Below, piece by piece: positions 32,310 through 41,435 of a stretch of DNA of 47,692 nucleotides. Origin of the DNA: Nitrosomonas sp. (GTDB lineage: Bacteria; Pseudomonadota; Gammaproteobacteria; Burkholderiales; Nitrosomonadaceae); contig JAGOKN010000013.1 of NCBI GenBank assembly GCA_017994575.1, positions 1 through 47,692 on the forward strand. Reading direction: 5' to 3'. Position 1 is the stretch's first letter; each line of letters opens with the position of its first letter. Below the pieces are notes generated by a model. The model was not told the DNA's origin, did no database searches, and saw only the letters and a list, made by a program, of their open reading frames with translations. Made by a program: the position numbers and the translations under genes.

Positions 32310-33365
32310 CTAAATCCCCATTCCGACTTTTCTGCTCAACGTCAGCCATTCTCTGCTGTTTTCCAGTCCATCAAGAAAATGCATTGGAATCCCCTCAAGT
32401 CCAACCTGCGCACCCACCAAGGCACCCGTCAGCATTGCGCGCGACATATTCTGGCCGCCGCCATTGATGGCATGCAATACCGCCGATTCAAAATCATTCG
32501 AGAAACGTGTCGCCAGATAATAAGCAGCTGGCAACTGATGATAAATAGCGCATGGCATGCCGTACACGATGGAAACCTTCCAGGCAGGTTCAATGCTTAT
32601 ATTGGGATCCAGCGCGGCGCGAGCGATATAGCCGGGAGTCAATAATGCATCGGGAGAAGAAAATCGCCCGGCACGTGGCGGATCGGGATCTCCAGGCCGA
32701 GGAGCGGCCAGATTGCGTCCGGTAACCGAATGGAAAGGCAGCTCCCCTCTTTGAACCAACTGCATGAGCGTATCGGAAATGGTCGGACTCAGTTTTTCCC
32801 CCATGATCAATCGCGATAACACGATGTTATAGGCGGTCGTCATTGCCACAATCGCTTCATCCGCTTGCGTCAACAGACAATTGGCCGAAACCGCTTCCGC
32901 AACTTTTGCAGGATGCATTGCATAATGAGCGGCAAGGACAATGGCACGCTCGGCCGCTTCGGTAGTATCTGCATGTCCTCCCGTTTCACGCCATGTTTTT
33001 CCCTGCTCAACCCGCCGACGATAAGCCTCACGCATCGATTGGCTGGTATAACCACCTGGCCCGAATACTGGGGTGCCGTCCAATGAGGGTAACAACTCCT
33101 CGTCCAGACGTCGGGTGAAATCGGCTTCACGATATTCCCCATGCTCAGCTACCGATCGAAGCAGCATGGTAAGAATCAAGCCATTTTGAGACAGTTGACC
33201 CGCTTTCATCCCGCCATGATAGCGACCTTGCTTCGGTGTCGTGTAACCATTAATCCAAGGCCCATAATCCTTACGCATTTCGGCAAGGTCATAATACCAG
33301 TGACACCCCAAACCGAGTGCATCGCCAATTAAAGCACCCATAATAGCGCCAGCAACACGATCCAT
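32310..33365 (-). CDS. ADP-ribosylglycohydrolase-fold protein, metal ligands apparently lost
   Basis: The product has 351 residues from the ATG at 33365, behind a strong GGGGGTGAG site. The fold signature is clear: MGALIGDALGLGCHWYYD at the N-terminus and NGGGQNMSRAMLTGALVGAQ at the C-terminus. Active DraG-type enzymes have TDDT after the first helix and D-x-D-T near the end to hold two Mg2+ ions. Here the corresponding places read GQLSQNG and GGGQNMSR. The gene is otherwise intact. It may be a non-catalytic relative, similar to the crystallin J1 or SelJ-like branch as I recall it, or have another chemistry. It is flanked by an IS relic on its 5' side. Confidence 0.85.
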   Translation of the reverse strand: MDRVAGAIMGALIGDALGLGCHWYYDLAEMRKDYGPWINGYTTPKQGRYHGGMKAGQLSQNGLILTMLLRSVAEHGEYREADFTRRLDEELLPSLDGTPVFGPGGYTSQSMREAYRRRVEQGKTWRETGGHADTTEAAERAIVLAAHYAMHPAKVAEAVSANCLLTQADEAIVAMTTAYNIVLSRLIMGEKLSPTISDTLMQLVQRGELPFHSVTGRNLAAPRPGDPDPPRAGRFSSPDALLTPGYIARAALDPNISIEPAWKVSIVYGMPCAIYHQLPAAYYLATRFSNDFESAVLHAINGGGQNMSRAMLTGALVGAQVGLEGIPMHFLDGLENSREWLTLSRKVGMGI

Positions 33366-33483
33366 TTTCTCACCCCCTCTTATCAACGAGAAACATTAGA
33401 TGGCCATATTGAAATTAAGTTGAACTCCGCTGACCTACCAAGCTTAACTTTATGAACAAGTATATGCTTTTAGATCATAGTAA

Positions 33484-33736
33484 AAACCTCTGCACAACCG
33501 CGAGAATTTAGCTGTAGTGACAGAGAAAAATTTCCAAATGACGCTGATTGCACGTCATTTTGGTAGAAAGTGAAGTTTTTCTCCTTTTTTTAGGGGAATT
33601 TTCCCCTTTATGCAACATTTAAACGGACTGCTCCTCTTGCTGGCTTGTCCACAAAAATTTTGTTGGCTGCTTTTTTCAGATTCATGCAGATACTTTTCAG
33701 TATGACCTGGTCGTTGACTTTTACCGTACCGAAGTA
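33484..33736 (-). mobile_element. Decayed IS5-family element, copy C, terminal piece only
   Basis: About 250 bases match the ends of copies A and D: CCTCTGCACAACCGCGAGAA, the GTCATTTTGGTAGAAA stretch, and the transposase C-terminal codons, broken. It stops at ACCGAAGTA (33736), where the other copies continue. It lies in the 493-base gap between the ADP-ribosylglycohydrolase-like gene and the RTX protease gene; the remaining 240 bases of that gap show nothing else recognisable. Confidence 0.82.
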
Positions 33737-33858
33737 TCAGTGAAATCCTACAATCATTTACAAAACACTCATGTTGAACATCATCCAATAGAAGCAAAAA
33801 TTTTAAACCCGCTTCTTCAGCTGCAGCGGAAAGGGAACAACGCCAGACTGAAGATTAT

Positions 33859-35292
33859 TTACAAAATAAAGTCACCTGCATCCAGTGCAATCAGCCCGGT
33901 CAAACGAATTGTCATGTCGGAAATTTGATTGCCGTCGATATCAAACAACACATTGGTAACGTTATTCAATCCATTGTGCGTAAATCGCACTTCCGCGCCC
34001 GCTCCTGAGAACGCCGCTTTTCCTCGAAAAATGAAGGCGGCATTGCCTGCAGCAGTACCGTTTGCATCGATTGCGGCGACATCAAGATCATCCAGTCCAT
34101 GCACGAAATCCTTGATCACATCGAATTGACCGATGCTGTTGTTTGCAGCAACATAAACAAAATCGTCAGCACCACCACCGCCTGTTAACGTGTCAGCACC
34201 CGTTCCGCCGATGATTCGATCTGCTCCGCCCAACCCGTTGATCCAATCAGCGCCGGCATTACCGAGCAGCGTATTTGCCGCCCAATTACCGGTGATCTTA
34301 TCAATCCCGGAGCCGCCTATCGCATTTTCAATCATCACACCATTAGCGATCGTCAATCCTCCGTAAATACCGTCAACAGCGGATAGATATCCACCACCGC
34401 CCACCGCATGCTGAAGTGTGGCCGCACGCAAATCTATGGTTGAATTCTTCGTCGAAGTGTTACGAATGGTATCGGCACCGCCGGTGTCCCAGAGACACGA
34501 GTAAAACGTCCCTGGAACATTCGCCGAACCCAGTGTATAGACATCGTTTCCTGTCTGGAAATTGGTATTAGTGCCATAGAGAAATTGCAATGCAGCAATG
34601 TCAAACGCCATGGGGCTCCCTTCGTATCCGTAACCCGAGTTGCTGATGGGATCCAACGGACTGTTGGGACCTGCCTGCAAACCATCGTTATAGGACATCA
34701 TCGTATAAATACCCTGATTCAGATTGAAATCCCCGTAATCCCCAAATGGATCGGTAACACCCGGAAAATTTGGTCGGCCACCTCCTCCCGCATCATGCGG
34801 ATGTTTCAATCCAATCGCATGACCCAATTCATGGACGAATGAAATGAAATCATAGCCTCCCTGACGAAGACTTGAATAATCAGAAGAATAGTATGCATCA
34901 AAATTGACAATGGCTGCCCCCTGACGATTGATCACCGGCCCCATATCTTCACCCGGTGGAACTGAGACACCCAATCCGCCTTCCGCATCGGCATTATTCA
35001 CAGTGCCTAGAATGATGTCTGCATCCGCCTGATTGACGGCAGTCACAAAATCAATATTGCAAACATTTTTAATAAGCTGCATGGCATGCTGAAATGTCGT
35101 CACTTCCTGCAGAGCGGTATTTGCAGTGACGGGAATACCCCCAAAATCGAACAATTCATTCCCGCTCCGGCCCGCAATATAAACTTTCAAGCGCGTCCCG
35201 GCAGCCAAATCATTCCAATGACTCCCCCAAAGCAAACCATTGACGTAAACGTTACCAGCCACTGGGCTGTTAACCGGATCGGAAAATGCCAT
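33859..35292 (-). CDS. RTX metalloprotease, M10/serralysin-like
   Basis: The product is a 477-residue zinc protease for export by a type I system. The metzincin site is HELGHAIGLKH (His154, Glu155, His158, His164), followed by the Met-turn YTMMSYND near 199. RTX calcium repeats lie at about residues 320-380 (GGSGIDKITG, GNAGADWING, GGADRIIGGTGADTLTGGGG). The C-terminus ends LIALDAGDFIL, like type I secretion signals. There is no Sec signal peptide, as expected. AAGGAG precedes the ATG. No transporter genes are adjacent. Copy C of the decayed IS lies 122 bases after its stop. Confidence 0.9.
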   Translation of the reverse strand: MAFSDPVNSPVAGNVYVNGLLWGSHWNDLAAGTRLKVYIAGRSGNELFDFGGIPVTANTALQEVTTFQHAMQLIKNVCNIDFVTAVNQADADIILGTVNNADAEGGLGVSVPPGEDMGPVINRQGAAIVNFDAYYSSDYSSLRQGGYDFISFVHELGHAIGLKHPHDAGGGGRPNFPGVTDPFGDYGDFNLNQGIYTMMSYNDGLQAGPNSPLDPISNSGYGYEGSPMAFDIAALQFLYGTNTNFQTGNDVYTLGSANVPGTFYSCLWDTGGADTIRNTSTKNSTIDLRAATLQHAVGGGGYLSAVDGIYGGLTIANGVMIENAIGGSGIDKITGNWAANTLLGNAGADWINGLGGADRIIGGTGADTLTGGGGADDFVYVAANNSIGQFDVIKDFVHGLDDLDVAAIDANGTAAGNAAFIFRGKAAFSGAGAEVRFTHNGLNNVTNVLFDIDGNQISDMTIRLTGLIALDAGDFIL

Positions 35293-35788
35293 GATTCAGC
35301 TCCTTAAATCAACTTAATTATTGGCCCAGAATAACTTCCAGCCGACAGAAAACACTGGGTGCGTTCAAACATTATGGCACTCAGGACCGAGCAAGTCTCG
35401 CGCTGATAAGAATGAAAAAAAATATTTCAATCAACTCAGCACATTGATCACTGAAGAAATAACAAGAAAACTAGCAATGGCCTCTCAGCAATCAATTGAT
35501 CTTATTGATAGGCGTGTATATGAATGAATCGACCGACATGAATGAAATCACTCATTCCTGGTTGGTGTTAGAAGTGACATTAATCACAATATTAATGACG
35601 ACAAGAATGCTATATTTAATTCGATAACCCGTTTAGTGCTCGATATTTATTTCAATACGCTGACTAGTTATTGTTAGGATATGTTGCGTGAAGTGTAATT
35701 GATACAAACCACAAAAGCTTCACTGATGCTTTACACAGACGCCAAAATAAAACGATTTAAATGTTTATTAATCCACTGGAGAAAAACT
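35293..35788. other. 496-base intergenic region, divergent promoters
   Basis: It lies between the divergent RTX protease gene and the small secreted-protein gene and should hold both promoters. A 68-codon frame at 35321-35527 has no ribosome site and no recognisable product, so I do not call it. No repeats, RNA or IS ends were seen. Confidence 0.5.
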
Positions 35789-36313
35789 ATGAAGAAGATT
35801 CTTACACATCAATATTTTCACGGCCTAGCGGCAGCCATGCTACTCAGTGTAATAACGCCTCCATCTCAAAATATCGCTCATGCGGCATCTTTGTTTGCAG
35901 ATGCGAGTCGTAGCACTTGCACAACCCCAAATTGTTCAGCCGCAACGATTGATAAAGCTGTCATTCTTATTGAGCAACCCCAATCCGGGTTTGCCAGTAC
36001 AACACCCTGGGTCGGTCAGTTTTATAGTACCGGTAGCGAGTGCGTGCGAATTGAAGTGCTCAATGTCGATCCTGTCGGTCACGACTTAACTATGCATTTT
36101 GTAGGCCCTGATCTCACTGCATGGCGTGACGATGACAGCGCAGGCAATCTTCTTCCACGCATTGAAGCAAGTACGACTGTACCGGGTCGCTATACGGTAG
36201 TCGTCGGTCTTTTCGCTCCGACATTAGCCAATACCAATACACGATTTAAATTAAGTTATGGTCGTTATCCTCTGGGCAATCCAAACTGTAGCAATTTAAC
36301 GCCTCCTAACTAA
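35789..36313 (+). CDS. Secreted protein, possible PPC-like beta-sandwich
   Basis: The product is 174 residues from the ATG at 35789 (GGAG about 8 bases upstream). A signal peptide ends near AHAA before SLFAD. The mature part has a pre-peptidase-like pattern: VGQFYSTGSECVRIEVLNVD, then LTMHFVGPDL, then TTVPGRYTVVVGLFAP and FKLSYGRYPLGN. This suggests a small beta-sandwich. Cysteines are few (CTTPNC, EC, NC) and may form disulfides. It is divergent from the RTX protease and could be its secreted partner, but only position suggests that. The exact family is not certain. Confidence 0.7.
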   Translation: MKKILTHQYFHGLAAAMLLSVITPPSQNIAHAASLFADASRSTCTTPNCSAATIDKAVILIEQPQSGFASTTPWVGQFYSTGSECVRIEVLNVDPVGHDLTMHFVGPDLTAWRDDDSAGNLLPRIEASTTVPGRYTVVVGLFAPTLANTNTRFKLSYGRYPLGNPNCSNLTPPN

Positions 36314-36326
36314 GGAAGACACGCAT

Positions 36327-36355
36327 ATCGGTAGAAGGTATTTCATTCTACCGAT
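36327..36355. terminator. Hairpin after the small secreted-protein gene
   Basis: The arms ATCGGTAGAA and TTCTACCGAT are perfectly complementary over a 9-base loop, with GGAAG and CTTCC extending the stem after an internal loop. It lies 13 bases past the stop. The T-run is short. Confidence 0.6.
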
Positions 36356-36475
36356 CTTCCTTGCGCTATATTTCTGACAAAATATACTAAACATCGTCAA
36401 TCAGGAATTCACACGCACTCATCGTGGGAAGCAATAGCATCAGACACTGGTCACTTTGAAATAGCATTCGTCACA

Positions 36476-38350
36476 TCAGTCTGATCGACTGGGCATTAAC
36501 AATCGCCGCGCCCAGGTCAATAACAAATCAGCCATCATGCGCGGTCCCACTAGCCCACCAATCAACCCAGTCAGCATGGCATTGACGACGGGTTCATGAC
36601 CAAAAGAAGGGAACGGTATCCAACCGGGCAGCTGTTGGCCATAGAAAGAACCAAACGTCAGCAGTAAACCAGCAACCATACCTGTCAACACCCGCATGAT
36701 CCAGGCCAGCACACCGGTAGAGGCACGGCTGACCGCAAGTACAGCACCTACCAGTGCCGAAACTGCGGAGATTAAATAGTTATTCGACAGATCAACACGT
36801 GTTTCGGTCAAAGCAGGATAAAATGGCGTATCCAGCATTCTGAAGTGATACAAACCCCGCTCAAATAAATGGAATCGCTCGATCGCCTGTCCCGCTGAAA
36901 ACTTCACCCAGCGATCTTCCACCAGATATTCATGATTCGTTACTTCATCCGTCCAGTATACGCCCAACTTGCCAGACTCCACCCCGTAAGCATTGAGATG
37001 AACCTCTATTGGCGCCTCAAACAACGGGTTTTGAGATTTTACGGACAACTGTACCCACGGATGTGGATTCACCGGATCCTCCCGAGCCACTCCCCGAGTA
37101 ATGCGATAAATGGGTGCCGTAGGAATCAGATCCAGCTTTCCCTGACTAAAACTGATGGTACGCCATGGCTCCAATGCGTCAAAGGACTCGCTCTCAAGCA
37201 CCTGCAATAGTTTCCTGCGCAAATCATTAATTTCCGGCAACGCCTGCTGGCTACTCAGCACAATGCGCAGCGCACTGTGCAGCACCATGGCTGCCTCGTA
37301 AGCGGTCATCACAAAATCTTCGTGATCTTTCTTCGCCCGTTCCTCGAATTCATTCAACAGCTTGCGCCAATCGCCGCTCAAACCAGCAGTCGGTGCTCGC
37401 AAATAATCCAATACCGGATCACCAATCGTGACCGATCCGGTGGGCGCTTCATCGAAAAGGCGCTTATTTGAACCGACAAAAAAGTAATCCAGATTTAAAC
37501 TAAGATCAGATAGTTTTATCCCCTTCACCAATGAGAGCGCACCCGAAGTATCTCCCAGCAATACAACATTACTGATCTCTGATTCATCCAATAATTTTCT
37601 AAAATCTTCCGTAAAACATTCGCCACTGCGCAGTGCATCTTGAACATTTGAATATGGAATGCCTTTGTTGGCACAATTCTGGGTGATAATCTCACGCCAT
37701 GACAGCGCCACAATATTAGGCGTATAAAACCTGTCCTTGAGGGAATTTTTCAACCCTTCACCATAAGGATTGTCTTCATATAGAAACAAGAAATACTGCT
37801 CTCCTTCTTTGCCTTTTTCTTGCTTGATAAAAGTCGCATACTGTCCCATGCGATCCGCATCATCGAAAATCAAGCGAAAAAAATTCTTGTCACGCACGTT
37901 CGAGTACGTCAGCTCAGGTGCCGTTGACAAGGCAGAAATCACCGGCAATTCGATCTGTTCGTCGCGCAATTGCTTGAGTGCAGCCTGGGTCGATCCACTA
38001 TTAACGGGACCCAGAATGGCGACGACATGATCTTCCCGTGCCAATTGCATGGCTCCTTTGGCAGCCATCTCAGGCTTGCCCGCATCATTCCATGAACTCA
38101 ACTCCAACTTTATTTGCAAATCGCCCACTTGCAATGGCCCCAGATGACTGAATGCCAGACGTATGCTCTCATCATGAGATTCACCAGCCAATACCAAGCC
38201 ACTGCCATCTTTCGGCGAAATAATACCTATCGTGATGGTATTAAATTCTTCTGCTCTGGCATCGACGGCAAGCATGGCATAAAAAACTGCAAAAAAAATC
38301 AACAATCCTCGTTGCTGCATCAGCCATTTCCCGATAGTGTTCCACTCCAT
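36476..38350 (-). CDS. Periplasmic binding protein type I domain fused to a C-terminal membrane domain
   Basis: The product has 624 residues from the ATG at 38350, behind GGAGGAGC; an upstream in-frame start would add 13. A signal peptide or anchor (GLLIFFAVFYAMLAVDARA) leads to a LivJ/Peripla_BP_6-like domain at about 35-410: ITIGIISPKDGSGLVLAGE, then VVAILGPVNSGSTQAALKQL and TYSNVRDKNFFRL. A beta-rich stretch follows at about 420-530. Three hydrophobic segments close the protein (YLISAVSALVGAVLAVSRA, RVLTGMVAGLLLTFGSFYG, VNAMLTGLIGGLVGPRMM). Ordinary ABC binding proteins stop near 400 residues and have no such tail. No permease or ATPase gene is adjacent, so it may be a tethered receptor. 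The ligand is unknown. Confidence 0.85.
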   Translation of the reverse strand: MEWNTIGKWLMQQRGLLIFFAVFYAMLAVDARAEEFNTITIGIISPKDGSGLVLAGESHDESIRLAFSHLGPLQVGDLQIKLELSSWNDAGKPEMAAKGAMQLAREDHVVAILGPVNSGSTQAALKQLRDEQIELPVISALSTAPELTYSNVRDKNFFRLIFDDADRMGQYATFIKQEKGKEGEQYFLFLYEDNPYGEGLKNSLKDRFYTPNIVALSWREIITQNCANKGIPYSNVQDALRSGECFTEDFRKLLDESEISNVVLLGDTSGALSLVKGIKLSDLSLNLDYFFVGSNKRLFDEAPTGSVTIGDPVLDYLRAPTAGLSGDWRKLLNEFEERAKKDHEDFVMTAYEAAMVLHSALRIVLSSQQALPEINDLRRKLLQVLESESFDALEPWRTISFSQGKLDLIPTAPIYRITRGVAREDPVNPHPWVQLSVKSQNPLFEAPIEVHLNAYGVESGKLGVYWTDEVTNHEYLVEDRWVKFSAGQAIERFHLFERGLYHFRMLDTPFYPALTETRVDLSNNYLISAVSALVGAVLAVSRASTGVLAWIMRVLTGMVAGLLLTFGSFYGQQLPGWIPFPSFGHEPVVNAMLTGLIGGLVGPRMMADLLLTWARRLLMPSRSD

Positions 38351-38568
38351 CAATGCTCCTCCACGGATACTCAATTCTTGTTGGCACAACTAACACAGTT
38401 TGTGCTCAACCCATTATGTCATTCAGATTACATAACCATACCGTTTCTACAACATCATGTATTGAGTTTAACAACTCATTGTCATTGAGTAATGCTAAAC
38501 AAGCTTCATTCTCAACACCCGCCATGCATTCTCACAAGAAATAAAGCACATTAATTACAACGTTTTAA

Positions 38569-39229
38569 AGACCTCTGCACAACCACGAAAATTTAACTGT
38601 AGTGACAGAGAAAAATTTCCAAATGACGCTGATTGCATGTCATTTTGGTAGAAATTGAAGTTTTTCTCCTTTTTTAAGGGAGTTTTCCCCTTTATGCAAC
38701 ATTTGGACGGATTGCTCCCCTTAATGGTTGATCTACGAAGATTTTGTTGGCTGTTTTTTTCAGATTCATGCAGATGCTTTTGAGCAGGATTTGGGCGTTG
38801 GCTTTTGCCGCACCGAAGTAGCTGGCACGTCTCATTCTGAATAAGCGTTTGATTGTGCTGAAACACTTTTCGACAAAGACAATCCACAAAATTGTAGAAA
38901 ATCAATCCGTACACACAGCGCTTGTTCCAACGCAGCATCCGATAAACTATGCCACTGACCCAGTAGGATCGCTTTGAACATCAACAGCGCATCAAACGGT
39001 TCCTGTCCTCCACCATGCGATATCTCGCACTTATATAAACCTCTAAGCTTCGGACGTAATTCCTCCCAGTCAATCAGGGCATCAATCTTCATCAGCACGC
39101 TATCTCTCTTCAATCACTCTGCCAATTCCAGTGTTCCAAAACTCATTTGCATCTTTTGCTCCAACTGTTTTTTAACTGCCTCTATTTTAGTTGGTTATTG
39201 CACTGGCAAGGGAGGTTGTGCAGGAATCT
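38569..39229 (-). mobile_element. Decayed IS5-family element, copy D, internally deleted but with both ends
   Basis: The right end starts AGACCTCTGCACAACC at 38569. At the other side, GGTTGTGCAGGAATCT ends near 39229 and its reverse complement agrees with the right end at 13 of 16 positions, so both termini seem to be present. The element is only about 661 bases because its middle is missing. Flanking TAA and TTA do not match exactly, so the target duplication is unproven. Confidence 0.75.
38692..39152 (-). pseudogene. Transposase of copy D, internal deletion and nonsense codon
   Basis: The minus strand reads MQMSFGTLELAE, then TGA (a probable Arg codon change), then LKRDSVLMKIDALIDW, CEISHGGGQEPFDALLMFK, LGQWHSLSDAALEQALCV and IDFLQFCGLSLS. 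It then jumps, near 38880, to the C-terminal KCFSTIKRLFRMRRASYFG and ends at TAA 38692-38694. The catalytic centre was lost at the junction, where TGTCGA-like homology lies on both sides. With copies A and B this allows the ancestral transposase ends to be reconstructed. Confidence 0.85.
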
Positions 39230-39451
39230 TTATATTGACCTCGTTTACTGCCAGGGGATCAAACTAGCTAATTAAGCACTCAAAAAACCGTTTTTTCTCT
39301 TTTAAGTCAGCGGTGTCATTCCTGTATGCTCCTCTCAGTTATAAGAATTCTCACTTTCATTCTTAACCCTGCAAATTATTGTTAAGAAGCACATCATCAA
39401 GTCGGTGAGAAAAAATATTTTAATGAAACAATGATTAATGTGGAGGTGCAG

Positions 39452-40711
39452 ATGAGTGGTTTTTTTCTGGGTCGTCAACCAATATTAGATCGCAATCACA
39501 ATCTAGTTGCCTTTGAGTTACTTTACAGACAAGAAGAATCCGAAGAAGCAGCGCATGTAACAGATGATTTATCTGCATCTGCTAATGTCATTGTCAATGC
39601 CTATGGCAAGTTCGGTATCCACAATGTACTGGGTCAGCAGCGCCGCGGTTTTATCAATGCCGATCCTGGCCTGATCATGAGTGACATCATCAGTTTGCTC
39701 CCCAGCAAACATGTTGTCTTGGAAGTCAAGGAGCCCACATCGATTACCCACGAATTTCTTCAGCGTTGCAAGGAATTAAAACAGAAAGGATACCAATTCG
39801 CGCTTGATAATGTCGTTGAGATCAATCGCAAGATTGAGCAATTATTACCGATGGTTAGCGTGGTGAAAGTAGACATTCTCGCACTGAATGAAGAACAGCT
39901 GACAAAACTGGTTGCTGAATTAAATCGTTGGCCAGTATTGCTGTTGGCTTTGAAAGTCGAGAGCCAAGAACAAGAAACGCTCTGTAGACAATTGGGCTTT
40001 CAGATGTTTCAAGGATACTATTTCGCAAAACCTGAAGTTATGTCAGTCAAACGGGCGGTGCCCGGAAAATTAGCGTTATTGAGGTTATTATCTTTGGTCA
40101 TGCGCAACAGTAGCAATTACGATGACATTGAAGAAATTGAACGGGAATTCAAATATCAACCCGGCTTAAGTTATAACCTGATGCGCATAGTGAGTTCTTT
40201 TAGCGATGGTATACCGCAGAAAATCAATTCAATCAAACAAGCCATCCTGTTAATGGAGCGTAAGCAACTGCAAAAGTGGCTACAACTGCTGCTGTATACC
40301 TCCAGTCACAATGAAGATAGTTTGTCAGCAACGTTAACACAAGCCGCGGTCACGCGCGGCAAATTGATGGAACTTATCGCGACAATCGAGCGCCCTCATG
40401 ACAAGAATCATCATGAAAGAGCATTTATGGTCGGAATTTTGTCATTGCTGGATGAATTACTGGGCATCGACATTCACCAAATAGTGGATAAACTGGGAAT
40501 CTCCGATGAGATGAGCCAAGCATTATTAGCCCGCCAAGGACGATTAGGAAAAGCATTAAAATTAGTGGAAGCTAACGAGAAAAACGACATTGCATTGATT
40601 CAAGTCATCCTGGCTGAACTCGGTTTCTTGAATTTGGATGAATTAACCGACTTAGAAGCACAAGCCATCGGGTGGGCCAGTCGAATGGAAATCGCTGAAA
40701 CTATTAACTGA
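39452..40711 (+). CDS. HDOD protein with degenerate EAL domain (YuxH-like)
   Basis: The product is 419 residues from the ATG at 39452, which has GGAGG five bases upstream; an earlier ATG at 39431 lacks one. The N-terminal EAL-like domain reads FLGRQPILDRNHNLVAFELLYR, then FALDNVVE where active enzymes have DDFG, then KVDILAL and GFQMFQGYYFAKPE. The active-site Asp pair and other metal residues are missing, so c-di-GMP cleavage is unlikely. An HDOD domain follows (about 205-400: LLRLLSLVMRNSSNYDDIE, PGLSYNLMRIVSS). Such proteins are regulatory scaffolds in signalling or motility. Confidence 0.92.
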   Translation: MSGFFLGRQPILDRNHNLVAFELLYRQEESEEAAHVTDDLSASANVIVNAYGKFGIHNVLGQQRRGFINADPGLIMSDIISLLPSKHVVLEVKEPTSITHEFLQRCKELKQKGYQFALDNVVEINRKIEQLLPMVSVVKVDILALNEEQLTKLVAELNRWPVLLLALKVESQEQETLCRQLGFQMFQGYYFAKPEVMSVKRAVPGKLALLRLLSLVMRNSSNYDDIEEIEREFKYQPGLSYNLMRIVSSFSDGIPQKINSIKQAILLMERKQLQKWLQLLLYTSSHNEDSLSATLTQAAVTRGKLMELIATIERPHDKNHHERAFMVGILSLLDELLGIDIHQIVDKLGISDEMSQALLARQGRLGKALKLVEANEKNDIALIQVILAELGFLNLDELTDLEAQAIGWASRMEIAETIN

Positions 40712-40728
40712 TCTGCAACAATTTTCCA

Positions 40729-40760
40729 TTGCTTGCCTATTATCACTGTAGGGCAAGCAA
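40729..40760. terminator. Hairpin after the EAL-HDOD gene
   Basis: The arms TTGCTTGCC and GGCAAGCAA are complementary around a 14-base loop, 18 bases after the stop. There is no T-run, so it may be a stabilising 3' hairpin. Confidence 0.45.
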
Positions 40761-40830
40761 CACGCCCCATCCGCATTAATTTCCGGGAAATACACAAACC
40801 TACAGCACTATTGATGTCATCAATCTGCCG

Positions 40831-40870
40831 AACCGTGAATTTCATTGCATAAATGATGAGGTTCACGGTT
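40831..40870. repeat. Inverted repeat AACCGTGAA...TTCACGGTT
   Basis: Nine-base arms lie at 40831-40839 and 40862-40870, with shorter complementary bases inside (TCAT/ATGA). Just before it, TTGATGTCATCAA (40811-40823) is a further perfect small palindrome. Both lie about 125-180 bases upstream of the next small gene and could be operators or RNA structure. Confidence 0.4.
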
Positions 40871-40992
40871 GCTGCCGATCCTCTGTTTATCTATCGCACT
40901 GTGAGTTTCCTCACATATTTCCCGGCATACAAGCACTATCCTTTTAATCAATCATTCATCAACACTGTTATCACAAATTATTAAGGATAAAA

Positions 40993-41181
40993 ATGAATCT
41001 ATTGCCCGCTGTTGAAAAAACCATTCTGTTTGCTGTCAGCTTACTGATTTGCACTGCGAGCGTTTCAATTACATCGCTGCCATCGGCTACTATGACGGCT
41101 CTCGAACACGAAACCGTGCTGGCATTTATTTACGAAGACGATCCGGACGAAGGTGGGCAGATTGAAAGATCCGATGCTTAG
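40993..41181 (+). CDS. Small single-span or exported protein, unknown
   Basis: The product has 62 residues, with AAGGA about 6 bases before the ATG. The N-terminal half is hydrophobic (ILFAVSLLICTASVSITSLP) and the C-terminal half is acidic (YEDDPDEGGQIERSD). It could be a short exported peptide or a one-span membrane protein. No family is recognised. Its small size leaves some doubt that it is a gene. Confidence 0.5.
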   Translation: MNLLPAVEKTILFAVSLLICTASVSITSLPSATMTALEHETVLAFIYEDDPDEGGQIERSDA

Positions 41182-41435
41182 AATTATTAGGATTAATCAG
41201 AATCGATGATCTGAACAGCGAGCTACCGGCATGACTAAACAATGCTTCACTTCGGCTAAAAATGACAGCGTCTTCCTGATCTAACCGCCGATAACATCGA
41301 TCTGGAAGTAAAAAATAAAAACACTCACGAGTCAAGCAGGGAATTTTTCCACATTACTTGCGGTATCGACATTTAATAAATTGATCATAGTTGTCGATAA
41401 ATTGAACTCTCATCACTTATTGAATTTTTATTACC

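Noticed and set aside
35321-35527. A 68-codon plus-strand frame between the RTX protease and the small secreted protein
   Set aside because: It has no ribosome site, no signal or motif and no recognisable product, and it lies in a region expected to hold divergent promoters.
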